64,000 nt of DNA from Phycisphaerales bacterium. GTDB taxonomy: Bacteria > Planctomycetota > Phycisphaerae > Phycisphaerales > SM1A02. Positions 34,076-42,948 of the stretch are shown one piece after another. Made by a program: the position numbers and the translations under genes. Below the pieces are notes generated by a model, which did not search any database, was not told the origin of the DNA, and saw nothing but the letters and a program-made list of their open reading frames with translations. Location of the stretch: the NCBI GenBank assembly GCA_029245245.1, contig JAQWPT010000028.1:1-64000 (forward strand). Reading direction: 5' to 3'. How positions within the stretch are numbered: position 1 is the stretch's first letter; every line of letters begins with the position of its first letter.

Positions 34076-35506
34076 TCAGAGCAGGAGTGAACCACCTTGA
34101 TCCACGTGGCCGGGCAACTCGACGCCAGCAAGATCCTCGGATCGCATGGCGGTCAGGGGCCCGATCTCGATCGACGCCGCCACGTGCCCCGCTTCATCCC
34201 ACGGCAGGTCCACTCCCTGTTTCTTGAGCCAGCCTCCATAGAGGTCGCTCTGGATCTGCTGTGAACTGGCCGCTGAATCCTGCCCCGAGGCATTCTTGAT
34301 CGGAGCGAACTCGCACGCCCGGTGCGTCTGCAGGATGGCGGATCGCCGTGCCCGCGGCAGCACATCGAAGATGAACCGCTCCAGTTTCACCACATTGGGC
34401 TCAGCCGGATCGATGATGGAGCCGGTCGCGGGATCCCACCACGACGACTTCTTGCGTGCACGGTGCCAGGGCAGTTCGTCGGCGCCCGGATCCGTCAATG
34501 ACGCGACGAATTCCACCGAATAGAGATGGATGGCGATGTTCGCCGCCGCGAAGCGGAGGGCTCCGTCGACTTCGCTCGCCACAGCGAGTTCCTCGGAAAG
34601 GTCCGAATACTCGACGACCCTGGTTCGGCCATCGACCTGGCAGAACACCCCGACCGGCTCCGTCGGATCCACCTTGGCCACCATCTTGCTCGAAACCTCA
34701 CCCGAGGAGTGGTCCGGACTCTCGTGCAACCCGATGAAGCACTCATCGATCACCTGCACGAGGGGGTTGTCGACCTGGAATGCGCTGATGATCGTGATGC
34801 CCCGCGCCTGCATGTCGGCAAGGGCGCCGCTGCGGGCCATCGCCGTCAGGGCGCCGCCATGCCCGTCGGGGTTCTCCGCCACCCGCCCGGGATCCGAGAG
34901 CATGAGCATTCCGGTGTTGGCATCGAAGCTCGGCATCGTGCCCTGTGGAAACATCATGATGTTGCTTCGCTGAAGCCCGAAGCACTTGTTGTCCAGGAAA
35001 AAGGCCCGTGTCGCTGCATCATTGACCGGGCTGGTCATGATGTACCAGGGAATGGTCACTCCGTAGCGACGCTGGGCGGCAAGAATCTGCTCGGCAAAGA
35101 TCGCGAACAGCGGCTTGCCGCTCACCGGCGTGGCGGGATAGGTCCCCTTGGGGCCGTTCCAGCCGAGCCGGGTGCCCTGGCCACCGGCCACGGTGAAGGC
35201 GGCGACACGACCCGCCTTGATGGCGGCGATCCCGCGTTCGGCCATGGCCGCCGCTTCTTCCGGGGTTGGATCACAGACCACCGGCGGCTGCAGATCCTGC
35301 GGCGGCGGGTTCGAGTCGACCCGGTGCACGATCGACTCGCGTACCACGTCGATGGTGTCCCAGGGAAGCAGTTGGAGTTGATCGAGCAGGTCCGCCCGCG
35401 AGGACTCATCCAGTTGATCCCAGCCCGACAGCAGGTGGCCCTGCTCGTGGGCATCCAGGAGTTCACGGATCTTCGCGAGTCGTTCCGACATCACGGGTTC
35501 AGGCAT
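34076..35506 (-). CDS. UDPGP type 1 pyrophosphorylase (UDP-GlcNAc/UDP-sugar, eukaryote-like)
   Basis: This 476-residue enzyme belongs to the eukaryotic UAP/UGP-type family, not to bacterial GlmU or GalU. It has A-G-G-Q-G-T-R-L-G followed by P-K-G-T-Y near residues 107-122, and later E-F-A-P-I-K-N-A-S-G near the C-terminus. It would make UDP-GlcNAc or UDP-glucose from UTP and the sugar 1-phosphate. The start at 35506 overlaps the phoU stop by 8 bases (ATGCCTGA); a second ATG at 35491 is possible. The window also encodes a phosphohexomutase that could supply its substrate. Confidence 0.9.
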   Translation of the reverse strand: MPEPVMSERLAKIRELLDAHEQGHLLSGWDQLDESSRADLLDQLQLLPWDTIDVVRESIVHRVDSNPPPQDLQPPVVCDPTPEEAAAMAERGIAAIKAGRVAAFTVAGGQGTRLGWNGPKGTYPATPVSGKPLFAIFAEQILAAQRRYGVTIPWYIMTSPVNDAATRAFFLDNKCFGLQRSNIMMFPQGTMPSFDANTGMLMLSDPGRVAENPDGHGGALTAMARSGALADMQARGITIISAFQVDNPLVQVIDECFIGLHESPDHSSGEVSSKMVAKVDPTEPVGVFCQVDGRTRVVEYSDLSEELAVASEVDGALRFAAANIAIHLYSVEFVASLTDPGADELPWHRARKKSSWWDPATGSIIDPAEPNVVKLERFIFDVLPRARRSAILQTHRACEFAPIKNASGQDSAASSQQIQSDLYGGWLKKQGVDLPWDEAGHVAASIEIGPLTAMRSEDLAGVELPGHVDQGGSLLL

Positions 35507-36176
35507 CCGGCAAGGACGGCTCGGACCAGCCCGAGGACAGGTGCCGGACGACCTTTCCTGTTTCCAGGTAGATCAACTGCTCGCAGATGTTCGTGCAGTG
35601 ATCCGCCATGCGTTCAAGGACGCGGGTGAAGTCCAGGAGGCTCATCGCCAGTGGAACGCTGTAGTCGCCCGATGCGAGCTTGTTCTGCGCATCCTCCATC
35701 AACTGCAGTTTGAACTGGTCGACGGTGTCATCGAACGAGAGCACACGCTGTGCGAGGTCCGTTTCCCTGGTTCGCATCGCCTGGTTCGCGTCACGGACCA
35801 TGCCGATGACACTGTTGGCCATGACTCGATATGTCCCCACCACGGATGAGTCGATGCTGTCAGGCGAGAGGTGCTCTGCGATCGCCACCGCGCCGTCGGC
35901 GATGCGCTCCAGTTCGTTGTTGATCTTCACGATCGTCAGCACCGAACGAATGTCGTAGTCGGCCGAAGGCTGCAGGCCCAGCAACTTGATGGAGGCCCGC
36001 TCGATGTCAACGTCCACCTGGTCGATGACCGTGTCCTGCCTGATGACCACTGCCGCCTTTTCAGAGTCGCGTTCGAAAAAGGCGACGCAGGCCTGCATCG
36101 TCATTTCAACCACTCGATCTCCCTGAGTCAGGAGATCATCATGGAGTTGTGCGTACTTGCGTTCGAAGTCGTTCAT
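35499..36176 (-). CDS. phoU: Phosphate transport regulator PhoU
   Basis: This 225-residue protein has the PhoU duplicated three-helix bundle. Both metal-binding signatures are visible: N-N-E-L-E-R-I-A-D-G-A in the first half and R-V-L-E-R-M-A-D-H-C-T-N-I in the second (E-x3-D-x2-x-N type). PhoU represses phosphate uptake with the Pst transporter and PhoR. No pst or pho genes are within this window, so it stands apart from its usual operon. The start at 36176 is the only ATG fitting the family N-terminus. Confidence 0.95.
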   Translation of the reverse strand: MNDFERKYAQLHDDLLTQGDRVVEMTMQACVAFFERDSEKAAVVIRQDTVIDQVDVDIERASIKLLGLQPSADYDIRSVLTIVKINNELERIADGAVAIAEHLSPDSIDSSVVGTYRVMANSVIGMVRDANQAMRTRETDLAQRVLSFDDTVDQFKLQLMEDAQNKLASGDYSVPLAMSLLDFTRVLERMADHCTNICEQLIYLETGKVVRHLSSGWSEPSLPDA

Positions 36177-36208
36177 GCGTGGACTCGAATCAACGGGCTG
36201 GTCGGAGG

Positions 36209-36220
36209 GAGTATACTCCT
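36209..36220. promoter_or_regulatory. 12-bp palindrome between phoU and pdxJ
   Basis: GGAGTATACTCC is a perfect palindrome in the 114-base gap between two divergent genes. Its core gives TATACT on both strands, a good -10 box in each direction, so overlapping divergent promoters or an operator are possible. No clear -35 boxes are visible. Confidence 0.35.
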
Positions 36221-36290
36221 GCCCCTGCTCATCGGCATAAGGGGAAGCACCCCTTGCGTCACCTTTTCGACACAACCAAGGATGCGTGAG

Positions 36291-37043
36291 ATGGCCCGAC
36301 TCTGCGTGAACATCGACCACGTCGCCACCATCCGGGAGGCTCGGCGGATCGACGAGCCGGATCCGGTACTGGCCGCCCTGGCAGCGCAGCGAGGCGGAGC
36401 CTCCGGGATCACCGTCCACCTTCGTGAGGATCGCCGACACATCCAGGATCACGATCTCCAGCGACTGGCGGGCGTAGTCGAGCGACTGAATCTCGAAATG
36501 GCGGCAACGGAGGAGATGCTCGGCATCGCCCTGGCCACCGCCCCACAGATGGCCATGCTGGTGCCTGAGGGCCGAATGGAGGTCACGACCGAGGGGGGAC
36601 TGGACGTGGCGGGCCACCTCGAGCACCTCAAGGACCTGGTTGCCAGGCTCCGCAGTGGCGGTGTCCCTGCCAGCGCCTTCATCGATGCCGAACTCCACCA
36701 GGTCGCCGCAGCAGCAGAGTGTGGATTCGAAGTCTGCGAGATCCACACCGGCCCCTGGGCCCATGCCCATGCCGACGCTGATGGCCGACTCGATGATCCA
36801 GCCGTGACCGAGGCACTCGCAGCCGTCATCGAGGCCGGACGGGCGGTGCAGGCGGCCGGAATGCGGTTCAACGCCGGGCATGCCCTGAACTACACCAATG
36901 TCATCCCCATCGCCGAGATCGAGGGACTGGATGAACTGCACATCGGACACAGCATCGTGAGCCGCTCGGTCTTTACCGGATTCGAGGCCGCCGTTGCCGA
37001 GATGCATGACCTTGTACGCACTGCCGGAGCACCCGATGGCTGA
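36291..37043 (+). CDS. pdxJ: Pyridoxine 5'-phosphate synthase PdxJ
   Basis: This 250-residue TIM-barrel enzyme makes pyridoxine 5'-phosphate. The family signatures are visible: N-I-D-H-V-A-T-I-R-E-A-R near the start, D-P-V-L-A-A-L-A-A-Q-R-G-G-A, I-T-V-H-L-R-E-D-R-R-H-I, and H-A-L-N-Y-T-N-V near the C-terminus. AAGGA and GTGAG lie upstream; an in-frame ATG at 36282 would add three residues. Its last codons overlap the start of the Nudix gene (ATGGCTGA), so the two are co-translated. Confidence 0.97.
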   Translation: MARLCVNIDHVATIREARRIDEPDPVLAALAAQRGGASGITVHLREDRRHIQDHDLQRLAGVVERLNLEMAATEEMLGIALATAPQMAMLVPEGRMEVTTEGGLDVAGHLEHLKDLVARLRSGGVPASAFIDAELHQVAAAAECGFEVCEIHTGPWAHAHADADGRLDDPAVTEALAAVIEAGRAVQAAGMRFNAGHALNYTNVIPIAEIEGLDELHIGHSIVSRSVFTGFEAAVAEMHDLVRTAGAPDG

Positions 37044-37584
37044 ACATCGCGACCCCCAGACCGTTGTCAATGCCGCATCGAGCCAGCAGTTGCCCTACCG
37101 GATCGCGGTGCTGTGCTACCTCGAGGACACCGAGGGCCGGCTGTTGATGCTGCACCGGTCCAAGAACCCCAACGCGGGCATGCACTCGCCCATCGGTGGC
37201 AAGCTGGAAGTTGGCATCGGGGAAAGCCCCCACGAATGCGCACGACGGGAAATCCAGGAGGAAGCGGGGCTGGACATCGATCCGGACGACATCCGACTCA
37301 TTGGCATGGTCTCGGAAGCCGGGTACGAGGGCGATGGGCACTGGCTGCTGTTCTGCTTCCGCGTGACACGCCCCATCGGGACCTCGGAAATACCCGTCTA
37401 CGAGTTCGAGGAAGGCACGCTGGTCTGGGTGGAGCCGGATGCCATCGAGTCACTGAACCTGCCCGAGTCCGACCGCACCGTACTCTGGCCGATGGTGCGA
37501 GCGCATGCCGACACGGTCTTCGTCGCCCACATCGACTGCTCCCAGACTCCCATGCAGGCCACGATCCACGAACCAAAGGCCTAG
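37036..37584 (+). CDS. Nudix hydrolase
   Basis: This 182-residue protein carries a Nudix box at about residues 54-79, ending in R-E-I-Q-E-E-A-G-L, which coordinates the metals needed to cleave nucleoside-diphosphate-type substrates. Between the first Gly of the box and its first Glu there are two more residues than the consensus (G-x5-E becomes G-x7-E). The substrate cannot be predicted; an 8-oxo-dGTPase-like enzyme is one option. It shares an 8-base overlap with pdxJ, and its stop overlaps that of the convergent phosphohexomutase. Confidence 0.9.
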   Translation: MAEHRDPQTVVNAASSQQLPYRIAVLCYLEDTEGRLLMLHRSKNPNAGMHSPIGGKLEVGIGESPHECARREIQEEAGLDIDPDDIRLIGMVSEAGYEGDGHWLLFCFRVTRPIGTSEIPVYEFEEGTLVWVEPDAIESLNLPESDRTVLWPMVRAHADTVFVAHIDCSQTPMQATIHEPKA

Positions 37585-38969
37585 GCCATCGTCCAACCCG
37601 CCAGGTCCGCAACGGTGGCAATCAGTTCCTCCGCCACCTTCGCTTGAGGCGCCTCGGAAATGATCCTCGCAATCGGCTCGGTATTGCTCGCCCGTACGTG
37701 GACCCATGCATCGTCGAAATCTATGCGGACCCCGTCGCTGGCATCGATCGATGCGGAGGCGAAGTGAGATCGAACCGCCTCCAGAACCGGAGCGACCGCT
37801 CCGGGACCCCCGGATCCGGGCAGGGCGCAGGACCGCTTGATCATCGCGTAGGACGGGATGTCGTCGACCAGTTCCTCGAGCGATCGGCCCGTCTCGGCCA
37901 TCGAGGCGAGCACGAGTGCCATCGCCCCGAGGCTGTCACGGATGTGGCAGACGCCGGGAATGATCACACCGCCGTTGCCCTCCCCGCCGATCAATGCATC
38001 TTCGCGGCGCATCGCCTCGACCACGTTGGCTTCCCCCACCGGGGTCCGGACGACCCGCCCTCCGTACCGGGCCGCAATGTCGTCCACCATCCGGCTCGTG
38101 GACAGGTTCGTGACGACCACACCGCCCTCCCGCTGCCGCAGCATGTACTCGGTCGCCAGGGCAAGCGTGTATTCCTCGCCGATGTAGCGTCCGTGGCCGT
38201 CGACGATCGCCAGCCGGTCGGCATCAGGGTCCTGGGCGAACCCGATGACCACGTCCGACTCCGCGGCGACTTCCATGAGTGAACCGAGATTCGATTCCCT
38301 GGGTTCCGGAGTGTGGGCGAAGTCTCCGGTGGGATCTCCGTTGAGGTGCAGCACATCGCAGCCGAGCAACTCCAGGAGTTTCAAGCCGCTGCGGCACCCG
38401 GCACCGTTGACCGAGTCGAGTACCACCCCGTAGTTCTTCGCGCAGATGGGAGCCGGATCGATCTGACCGAGCACCCTCGCGATGTGGGTATCGTCACCAC
38501 GGGATTCCATCGACAGCGTTCGCTCAGGATCGATCGGAGGAAGATCGCCCTCGTGATCCCGAAAGCCGGCGATCACCTCCTCGGCCACCGCCGCCGGTGG
38601 TGCGGATCCTCCGGGCCCGATGCACTTGATGCCGTTCCACGGATTGGGATTGTGCGACGCGGTGATCATGATGCCACCGCCCGATGCCGTTGCGGTGACC
38701 ATCACTCCGATGGTCGGCGTGGCGACGACACCGAGATCGATCACGTTGCAGCCGGCGGCCATCAGTCCATTGGCAGCAGCCTGGGCGAGCAGTTCGCCGG
38801 ACACCCGGCTGTCACGGCCGAGGCAGGCGGTCGGGATGCCTCCGGACGTGGAGACCAACCGCGATCCGAAGACGCTGGCGAATCGCGCTGCGACTTCCGG
38901 GGTCATGCTTTCCCCGACGATGCCGCGGGCACCGGAGACCGAGAGCATCAATGGTGCGTGGTCCGTCAT
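37581..38969 (-). CDS. Phosphohexomutase (phosphoglucosamine/phosphomannomutase family)
   Basis: This 462-residue enzyme has the four loops of the alpha-D-phosphohexomutase family: the phosphorylated Ser105 in T-A-S-H-N-P, the metal loop D247-P-D249-A-D251-R, the sugar loop G-G-E-G-N-G-G-V, and the phosphate loop R-A-S-N-T-E-P near the C-terminus. GlmM-type activity is likely given the adjacent UDP-sugar and lipid A genes, but phosphomannomutase is not excluded. The start at 38969 overlaps the queD stop (ATGA). Confidence 0.92.
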   Translation of the reverse strand: MTDHAPLMLSVSGARGIVGESMTPEVAARFASVFGSRLVSTSGGIPTACLGRDSRVSGELLAQAAANGLMAAGCNVIDLGVVATPTIGVMVTATASGGGIMITASHNPNPWNGIKCIGPGGSAPPAAVAEEVIAGFRDHEGDLPPIDPERTLSMESRGDDTHIARVLGQIDPAPICAKNYGVVLDSVNGAGCRSGLKLLELLGCDVLHLNGDPTGDFAHTPEPRESNLGSLMEVAAESDVVIGFAQDPDADRLAIVDGHGRYIGEEYTLALATEYMLRQREGGVVVTNLSTSRMVDDIAARYGGRVVRTPVGEANVVEAMRREDALIGGEGNGGVIIPGVCHIRDSLGAMALVLASMAETGRSLEELVDDIPSYAMIKRSCALPGSGGPGAVAPVLEAVRSHFASASIDASDGVRIDFDDAWVHVRASNTEPIARIISEAPQAKVAEELIATVADLAGWTMA

Positions 38970-39376
38970 GCCTGGTTGGTGTCCGAGTAGTACGTGGCAT
39001 GGCAGCCGGGAGCCTCCTCGACGGTGGCTCGCCCGATCTCGATGCGTCGGCGTGCCTCCTCGGGCAACGACTCGTGCACGATGGTGGTGATGATGTGCCG
39101 GGCGATGTTCTCCGCCGACGGATTCCATTCATCGAACGGTGGTGTGCCGTTGAACGTGCTGTCCGTGAACGGCGACAGCACGTCCTCGAGCACCGCTTCC
39201 AGCAGGTGGAAATCGATCAGCAGTCCCTCGGCATCAAGGGCGCCGGCCACTTCAACCTGCACATGCCAGTCGTGCTCGTGGAGCAGTTCCTCCACGCCGC
39301 CGATGGTCACGGCGTGCCGTGCCTTGAATCTCCGCTGGACGGCGATGCTCGGAAAGTTCGAACCGAGGTGCTGCAT
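38966..39376 (-). CDS. queD: 6-pyruvoyltetrahydropterin synthase / QueD family protein
   Basis: This 136-residue protein has the zinc-binding His residues of the family in F-K-A-R-H-A and H-E-H-D-W-H, and a C-terminal E-E-A-P-G-C-H-A. QueD makes 6-carboxytetrahydropterin for queuosine; related enzymes make tetrahydropterins. No other queuosine gene is nearby, so the exact reaction is open. It is translationally coupled to the phosphohexomutase gene downstream. Confidence 0.85.
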   Translation of the reverse strand: MQHLGSNFPSIAVQRRFKARHAVTIGGVEELLHEHDWHVQVEVAGALDAEGLLIDFHLLEAVLEDVLSPFTDSTFNGTPPFDEWNPSAENIARHIITTIVHESLPEEARRRIEIGRATVEEAPGCHATYYSDTNQA

Positions 39377-39409
39377 ACCCGGATGGTAGCCGGGACAGGT
39401 CCGTGAAGG

Positions 39410-39967
39410 CTACTGCTCCCAGGCCGTGGCCCGTGGCATGGCCGAACCGACGAGGCGAAGAACAGGAACGGCCTGTCCCTCGATCTCCATGCCCTGGATG
39501 TCGTCGGGTACCACGCAGAGGTCGATCGTCGCTCGATGCAGGTGGCGACCGCGATGAAACTCCAGCGCAAACGGGGCGATGGGCGTACCCGATCCCGATG
39601 GCTGCTGGGTGACGCCTTCAAGCACGACCCAGTCCGAACCGTCTTCCTGCCAGTGCAGTGACTGCGTCGAGGGCACCCAGGCCAGCGTGATCCAGGTCCC
39701 GTCGGGTCGCTTGATGTCCAGTTCATTGCTTTCCACGACCGTACTCACAAGCGTGCCCGGGTAGGGAGCAAAGTCCACGCCGGTGCGGACCAGTCCCTGA
39801 ATACGATCCATCACGATCCGGCCGATCACGCCGGTGGACGCCGACTCGGTCGTCTGGCGATAGGCATGGAAGGATGCACTGAGCGCCACCATGACCGCGG
39901 TCAGAAGTACGGCGGTGATGGCGGTCGCGATCACCAGTTCCACCAGGTTGAATGCGCGGCGTGTCAC
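39410..39967 (-). CDS. Pilin-like protein (type IV pilus / type II secretion, PilW-like)
   Basis: This 185-residue protein begins with a short basic leader and a pilin helix: R-R-A-F-N-L-V-E-L-V-I-A-T-A-I-T-A-V-L-L. The residue before the cleavage Phe is Ala instead of the usual Gly, and Glu5 is present. It starts with GTG at 39967 overlapping the stop of the gene before it (GTGA), with GGAAGG upstream. The body has a beta-rich pseudopilin look. It is the last gene of the pilus block. Confidence 0.82.
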   Translation of the reverse strand: MTRRAFNLVELVIATAITAVLLTAVMVALSASFHAYRQTTESASTGVIGRIVMDRIQGLVRTGVDFAPYPGTLVSTVVESNELDIKRPDGTWITLAWVPSTQSLHWQEDGSDWVVLEGVTQQPSGSGTPIAPFALEFHRGRHLHRATIDLCVVPDDIQGMEIEGQAVPVLRLVGSAMPRATAWEQ

Positions 39968-42360
39968 AGGGAGCCACCTTCCCAGTAGGTGCCGGCTTCC
40001 GGCTTCAGGGTGACGGGCCATGGAATGCCGTCGGGCAGCTTCGCATTCTGGTCGTACCGGAGGACGATCTCGCCGAAACCGGGGAATTCCGGGCTGTTGG
40101 GATCGGACCCTTCACCGTCGCCGTCATCGGGACCGAAGTAGCCGATGGTGGTATTGAACGCGTCCGTCGAGCCGCCGTAGAACAACGGGCCGGTGCTCTC
40201 CGTGGCCCGGAAGGTCATCAGCAGCGTGCCGTCGACCAGGGCCGTGCCCCGGATGTCCATGACCCCGGTGACAATGGTGCCGGTGAGCTTGACCCGGGAG
40301 TCCGTGTCGTTGTCGAAGTTGCCGACGTCCACCGACCAGCCCGGCAGGAGCACCGAGCTCTTGGCCAGTTCTTCCAACGTCGACTGACCCATTCCCACCA
40401 GGTCCGCAGCCAGGCTCGTGGCATCGGGCTGCTCAAGCAGATCGACGTCCAGCGGATCCACGTAGAACCGGGAATTGCCGGTGAGCTGGATCTTGTTTCG
40501 CCAATGGGTGAACTCCACGGGCTTGTCGCCGCAGATGGAACCCAGGAAGGTGCAGTCGTGGAATCGCAGGTTGTTGGAGGCGGACCGGGTGTCCGTGAAC
40601 TGGTTGCCGCCGCTGGCCGCGGTCATCTCCGGGAATCGATCCTGGAATCCCCCGTTGCCGTCAGGCTCGATCGAGCCGGTGTAGTTCCAGTTTGGATCAC
40701 CGCAGACCTCCTCGGTCTCGATCCATGTCACCCCCAGGAAGCGGCAGTTCTCGAAGAGGGCGTTGGTCCCCATCGGGATCCGGACATTCTCGAACGTCAT
40801 GTTCCGGTAGATGGGTCGCTGGTACCAGTCGTACGCTCCACCGGATCCATACGGCACGCTCTCGTAGCTCTGGGTTGATCCATCGATGAACTCCGCGCCT
40901 TCGCCCTGGCCGATGTTGTCCGCAACCTGGCCGGAAGACGTGTCCCCGAAGGGATCACCGTCAAGCGACTGATCATGAAACCAGTTGGCGGCATTGAGGA
41001 ACATCTCGGTGGTGACTTCCACGAGTTCGGGCTCGGTCACCTCGAAACTTGCCGGAGCATGGTCGCCCCAGGTCTGGACCGGCCCCTGAACGATCGACTG
41101 CCAACCACTGCCGTTGGCCTCTTCCCAGCTTTCCTGGTCGACGGCGAAGGCCAGTCTCCCGTGCACCTTCCCGTAGAGATCGCGTGCATCCAGAATGCCG
41201 TCCTGGTAGCCCAGCGCGCGGTCGGTGCCCGTTGCCGTCACCACGCCATCACCGTCACGATCGGGCACCGTCCCATCGATGAGACTCGCCAACTGGTCGT
41301 CGATGTCGAACTCCACGACCAGCCCGGTGTGCCCGGACTCGATCGCCATGGCTTCGTTGTAGACAATCATGCCGTCGGCATCGGCGTCGAACACGCCAAG
41401 GAAGAGATCAAAGTCGTCGATGTACTCGTTGCCGTCCCAATCCTGGAGTTCGGGATGGCCCACGAGCCCGCCCGATTCCACGGGATGATTCGGGCGCAGC
41501 CGGTTGTCGCCATCGGCATCCCACGCCGCCAACTGCTCGTAGAGCGTGTCGAGCTGCTCATCCAGTTCATCCGGGTCCAGGTCGTAGAAGTCACTTCGAA
41601 GCACGAGCGGATCGCCGTTGTCTGAATCGAGTTCGCCCTCGACAAGGCCGTAGAGCGATCCGATCGGACCCTCCACCAGCACGTTCTTGCCGATCATGAT
41701 CCGGTTGGGACCCAGTACGGCGTACTCGATCCGCTTGTCCAGGAGGTAATCCATCTGGATCGTCCGGCGGATGGCGCCATCCACACCCTGGCTGGTCACA
41801 CGGACGTAGCGCCCATCCTCAAGCACTTCGTAGCGAAGCAGGAAGTAGGGATCCGTCTCGAGAATTCCAATGCGGATCGGGGGTGACACGATGGTGCCGG
41901 CGGTGGTATCGAGTTGGAGCGGAATGACCACGCCATCATCCAGGATCACCGGGTAGGTGTCCTGGTACTGGTGGGCATCATGGATCGCGTGCATCAATCC
42001 CTCACCCGACGGAGTGGGAACGCTGTAGCCGTCTGGATCGAGAATGGTGACCACGCCATCCGAGGGATTCGTGGTGCCGAACCAGAGATCTTCTCCGAAC
42101 GACTCGTCGATCTCACCCTTTTCCACGATGAAGCGTGCCGCTTCCCGTGCCAGGCGTCGGGTAGCGAACACGAGTCCACTTTCGGCAGCCGACAGGCTGC
42201 GTGACACCTGAAGCGATGAGTGGGCGGTTCGCATGTTGCCCTGGGCCACGACTGCCATGGTGGCGGCCAGGGCCCCGAAGATGACCAGGAACATCATCGC
42301 CAGCACCGAAGCGACACCGCGGCGGCGATTGGAAATAGATGATTGGTGATGCAATGCCAT
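39964..42360 (-). CDS. Large PilX-like pilus assembly protein with EF-hand loops
   Basis: This 798-residue protein starts R-R-R-G-V-A-S-V-L-A-M-M-F-L-V-I-F-G-A-L, the hydrophobic N-terminal helix of PilX-type minor pilins. Residues about 281-380 contain several Asp-rich calcium loops, including a canonical EF-hand loop at 325-336 (D-A-D-A-D-G-M-I-V-Y-N-E) and partial ones at 281, 307 and 367. The C-terminal part is beta-rich with a segment listing polar-aromatic repeats. The start at 42360 has AGGAG seven bases upstream; an ATG two codons earlier has worse spacing. It overlaps the next pilin gene by four bases. Confidence 0.8.
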   Translation of the reverse strand: MALHHQSSISNRRRGVASVLAMMFLVIFGALAATMAVVAQGNMRTAHSSLQVSRSLSAAESGLVFATRRLAREAARFIVEKGEIDESFGEDLWFGTTNPSDGVVTILDPDGYSVPTPSGEGLMHAIHDAHQYQDTYPVILDDGVVIPLQLDTTAGTIVSPPIRIGILETDPYFLLRYEVLEDGRYVRVTSQGVDGAIRRTIQMDYLLDKRIEYAVLGPNRIMIGKNVLVEGPIGSLYGLVEGELDSDNGDPLVLRSDFYDLDPDELDEQLDTLYEQLAAWDADGDNRLRPNHPVESGGLVGHPELQDWDGNEYIDDFDLFLGVFDADADGMIVYNEAMAIESGHTGLVVEFDIDDQLASLIDGTVPDRDGDGVVTATGTDRALGYQDGILDARDLYGKVHGRLAFAVDQESWEEANGSGWQSIVQGPVQTWGDHAPASFEVTEPELVEVTTEMFLNAANWFHDQSLDGDPFGDTSSGQVADNIGQGEGAEFIDGSTQSYESVPYGSGGAYDWYQRPIYRNMTFENVRIPMGTNALFENCRFLGVTWIETEEVCGDPNWNYTGSIEPDGNGGFQDRFPEMTAASGGNQFTDTRSASNNLRFHDCTFLGSICGDKPVEFTHWRNKIQLTGNSRFYVDPLDVDLLEQPDATSLAADLVGMGQSTLEELAKSSVLLPGWSVDVGNFDNDTDSRVKLTGTIVTGVMDIRGTALVDGTLLMTFRATESTGPLFYGGSTDAFNTTIGYFGPDDGDGEGSDPNSPEFPGFGEIVLRYDQNAKLPDGIPWPVTLKPEAGTYWEGGSL

Positions 42361-42374
42361 GGCCATGCTCCTGT

Positions 42375-42938
42375 TCAGTTCGGCGCGATCCAGTCGACGC
42401 GCGTGATGCTGACAGGCGCCGACTCCAATGGTCCCTGCCAGTACACGAGCACTTCCACCCGCATCATGTCGGAGGTTCCGTCATCGAGGTCGAGGTTCAC
42501 GTTCGTTGGATCGATGTTGTGGACGCGGACCTCCTGCGACCAGCCTTCCATGCCGGGAATGACTTCGCGCAGGGCGTTCAACGGCCCGTTGCCGAGGCTG
42601 TCCGAGAGAATCAGACCATTGCCGGCCACGCCATCGAAATCATCGAGATCGTCGTAATCCAGGACAGTAACCTCGTTGGGCTCCGGTCCCCACGTGCTGG
42701 CGCCGGTCACCGGGTCGTGCCGGACGATGTTGAACGTCATCTCGCGGATCTCGTTGCCCAGGCGGGTACCGATGGCCGCCCGCTCAGCCCAGGCGTTCTG
42801 CCGATGCCAGGCCTGCTGCGCCGCGACCATGCCGAGAATGCCCGTCCCCACGATGATGGTGGCCACTGCCGCCTCGATGAGGGTGAACCCCCCACGATGC
42901 GGTCGACGTGAACGTTGATGCGGTGATCCGTGATGCAT
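42375..42938 (-). CDS. Pilin-like protein (PilV-like)
   Basis: This 187-residue protein has a 16-residue basic leader followed by G-F-T-L-I-E-A-A-V-A-T-I-I-V-G-T-G-I-L-G, the canonical prepilin cleavage site (after Gly) and hydrophobic helix. Minor pilins of this type take part in assembling the pilus tip. GAGGAG lies six bases before the ATG. It is 10 bases downstream of the PilC gene and 14 bases upstream of the PilX-like gene. Confidence 0.88.
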   Translation of the reverse strand: MHHGSPHQRSRRPHRGGFTLIEAAVATIIVGTGILGMVAAQQAWHRQNAWAERAAIGTRLGNEIREMTFNIVRHDPVTGASTWGPEPNEVTVLDYDDLDDFDGVAGNGLILSDSLGNGPLNALREVIPGMEGWSQEVRVHNIDPTNVNLDLDDGTSDMMRVEVLVYWQGPLESAPVSITRVDWIAPN

Positions 42939-42948
42939 CGGTGACTCC

